Positions 13,920 to 14,492 of a stretch of 14,492 nucleotides of DNA are shown here, in pieces (within the stretch, counting starts at the first letter, position 1; each line of letters begins with the position of its first letter). Both the position numbers and the translations under genes were made by a program. The notes beneath the pieces are model-generated. The model searched no databases, had not been told where the DNA came from, and saw only the letters and a list, made by a program, of their open reading frames with translations. The stretch covers positions 1 to 14,492 of the forward strand of contig JAGPUU010000207.1 of assembly GCA_018067325.1 (NCBI GenBank), read 5' to 3'. The DNA comes from Amphritea sp. (GTDB lineage Bacteria; Pseudomonadota; Gammaproteobacteria; Pseudomonadales; Balneatricaceae).

Positions 13920-13950
13920 AAAAAAAAACCGGCTGAAGCCGGTTTTTTTT
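13920..13950. terminator. Bidirectional rho-independent terminator between ribA and dxs
   Basis: Stem CCGGC (13929-13933) pairs with GCCGG (13938-13942) around the loop TGAA, flanked by A9 on the left and T8 on the right. It serves ribA on the plus strand and dxs on the minus strand, and it closely resembles the terminator at 1370-1400. Confidence 0.93.
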
Positions 13951-13969
13951 ATGACAGAATTTAGTCGAA

Positions 13970-14492
13970 TTACAGAATGTCTTTTATGGCCGCCACTATT
14001 CCCTGGCTATCAAGTCCGCACTCATTCAGCTGCTCTGCGCGGGTTGCATGTTCAATCCAGCGATCAGGAATGCCGAGGCTAAGTAATAGGTTGCTGTATT
14101 GCTGAGCATGGAGGTACTCGCTCACTTCAGCGCCAGCGCCGCCTTTTATTGAGTGATCTTCAAGGGTGATGAGCAGAGGGTGCTCTTTTACCAGTTGGTC
14201 AATCATCTCCCGATCCAGGGGTTTCACAAAACGCATATCAACCAGCGTCAGGTTGAGCTGTTCCGCAGCCTCTTTCGCTTCATTCAGAAGTGGACCGAAA
14301 TTCAATAAAGCGCCGTGTTTTCCCTGATGTATCAACCGGGCTTTACCGAGAGCCACGGGCTCTGTTTTTGTGACACTGCGTCCCGGTCCCTTGCCGCGGG
14401 GATAGCGAACGGCAGCCGGGCCTGAATGTTCATAGCCGGTCTGCAGCAAATTGCATAGTTCCTGTTCATCCGATGGAACCATAATTACCATG
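13970..14492 (-). CDS. dxs: 1-deoxy-D-xylulose-5-phosphate synthase (C-terminal part, start outside the window)
   Basis: DXS is the thiamine-diphosphate-dependent first enzyme of the MEP isoprenoid pathway, joining pyruvate and glyceraldehyde 3-phosphate. About 173 codons of the family's roughly 620 are visible, covering the end of the pyrimidine-binding domain and the transketolase C-terminal domain. Recognisable stretches are MVIMVPSDEQE, GPAAVRYPRGKG, LNFGPLLNEA, LVDMRFVKPLD, the ITLEDHSIKGGAGAEV segment and LGIPDRWIEHAT. The ATG at 14489-14491 encodes an internal methionine, not the start; the frame stays open to the right edge. The product depends on thiamine diphosphate, whose last synthetic step (thiL) is encoded in the same window, though no regulatory link is shown. 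Confidence 0.97.
   Translation of the reverse strand, partial: MVIMVPSDEQELCNLLQTGYEHSGPAAVRYPRGKGPGRSVTKTEPVALGKARLIHQGKHGALLNFGPLLNEAKEAAEQLNLTLVDMRFVKPLDREMIDQLVKEHPLLITLEDHSIKGGAGAEVSEYLHAQQYSNLLLSLGIPDRWIEHATRAEQLNECGLDSQGIVAAIKDIL

Overview
The window looks like a chromosomal segment of a gammaproteobacterium, probably of the Oceanospirillales/Pseudomonadales side. This rests on protein resemblance and gene order recalled from memory, not on a search. Almost everything is housekeeping: DNA repair (radA), translation control (ettA), one-carbon metabolism (glyA), ribonucleotide reductase control (nrdR), riboflavin synthesis (ribD, ribE, ribBA, ribH, ribA), antitermination (nusB), thiamine (thiL), phospholipid (pgpA) and isoprenoid synthesis (dxs). 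No insertion sequence, prophage, CRISPR array, tRNA or rRNA is visible.

Layout. Positions 1-899 hold the 3' part of radA (+). It converges, with 3 bases between the stop codons, on a small PilZ-domain gene (-, 903-1262). A strong bidirectional hairpin terminator (1370-1400) separates the PilZ gene from ettA (-, 1424-3085). A 349-base divergent intergenic region separates ettA from glyA (+, 3435-4691) and carries a TATAAT box with two adjacent palindromes upstream of it. After glyA come three back-to-back inverted repeats, including a 38-base near-perfect palindrome and a purine-repressor-like motif. Then follows a tightly packed cluster nrdR-ribD-ribE-ribBA-ribH-nusB-thiL-pgpA (4866-10706), with gaps of -4 to 23 bases that imply one operon. 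A separate transcription unit (10841-13184) encodes a secreted PepSY-domain protein, a PhoP-like response regulator and a PhoQ-like sensor kinase. ribA (13294-13905) has its own extended -10 promoter and ends at a bidirectional terminator shared with the 3' end of dxs (-, running off the window).

How the genes work together. All enzymes of riboflavin synthesis except the phosphatase are here. RibA opens GTP, RibD deaminates and reduces the product, the N-terminal half of RibBA makes the four-carbon unit from ribulose 5-phosphate, RibH condenses the two, and RibE makes riboflavin. The C-terminal half of RibBA resembles RibA but has lost its zinc cysteines and active-site motifs, so the stand-alone ribA is probably the only GTP cyclohydrolase II in view. 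No FMN riboswitch is recognisable.

Most interesting are non-coding signals: the 38-base palindrome upstream of nrdR, the tandem palindromes upstream of glyA, and an 11-base-period direct repeat upstream of the PepSY/two-component operon. I do not see a clearly new multi-gene system. The PepSY-regulator-kinase module is the nearest thing to accessory content.
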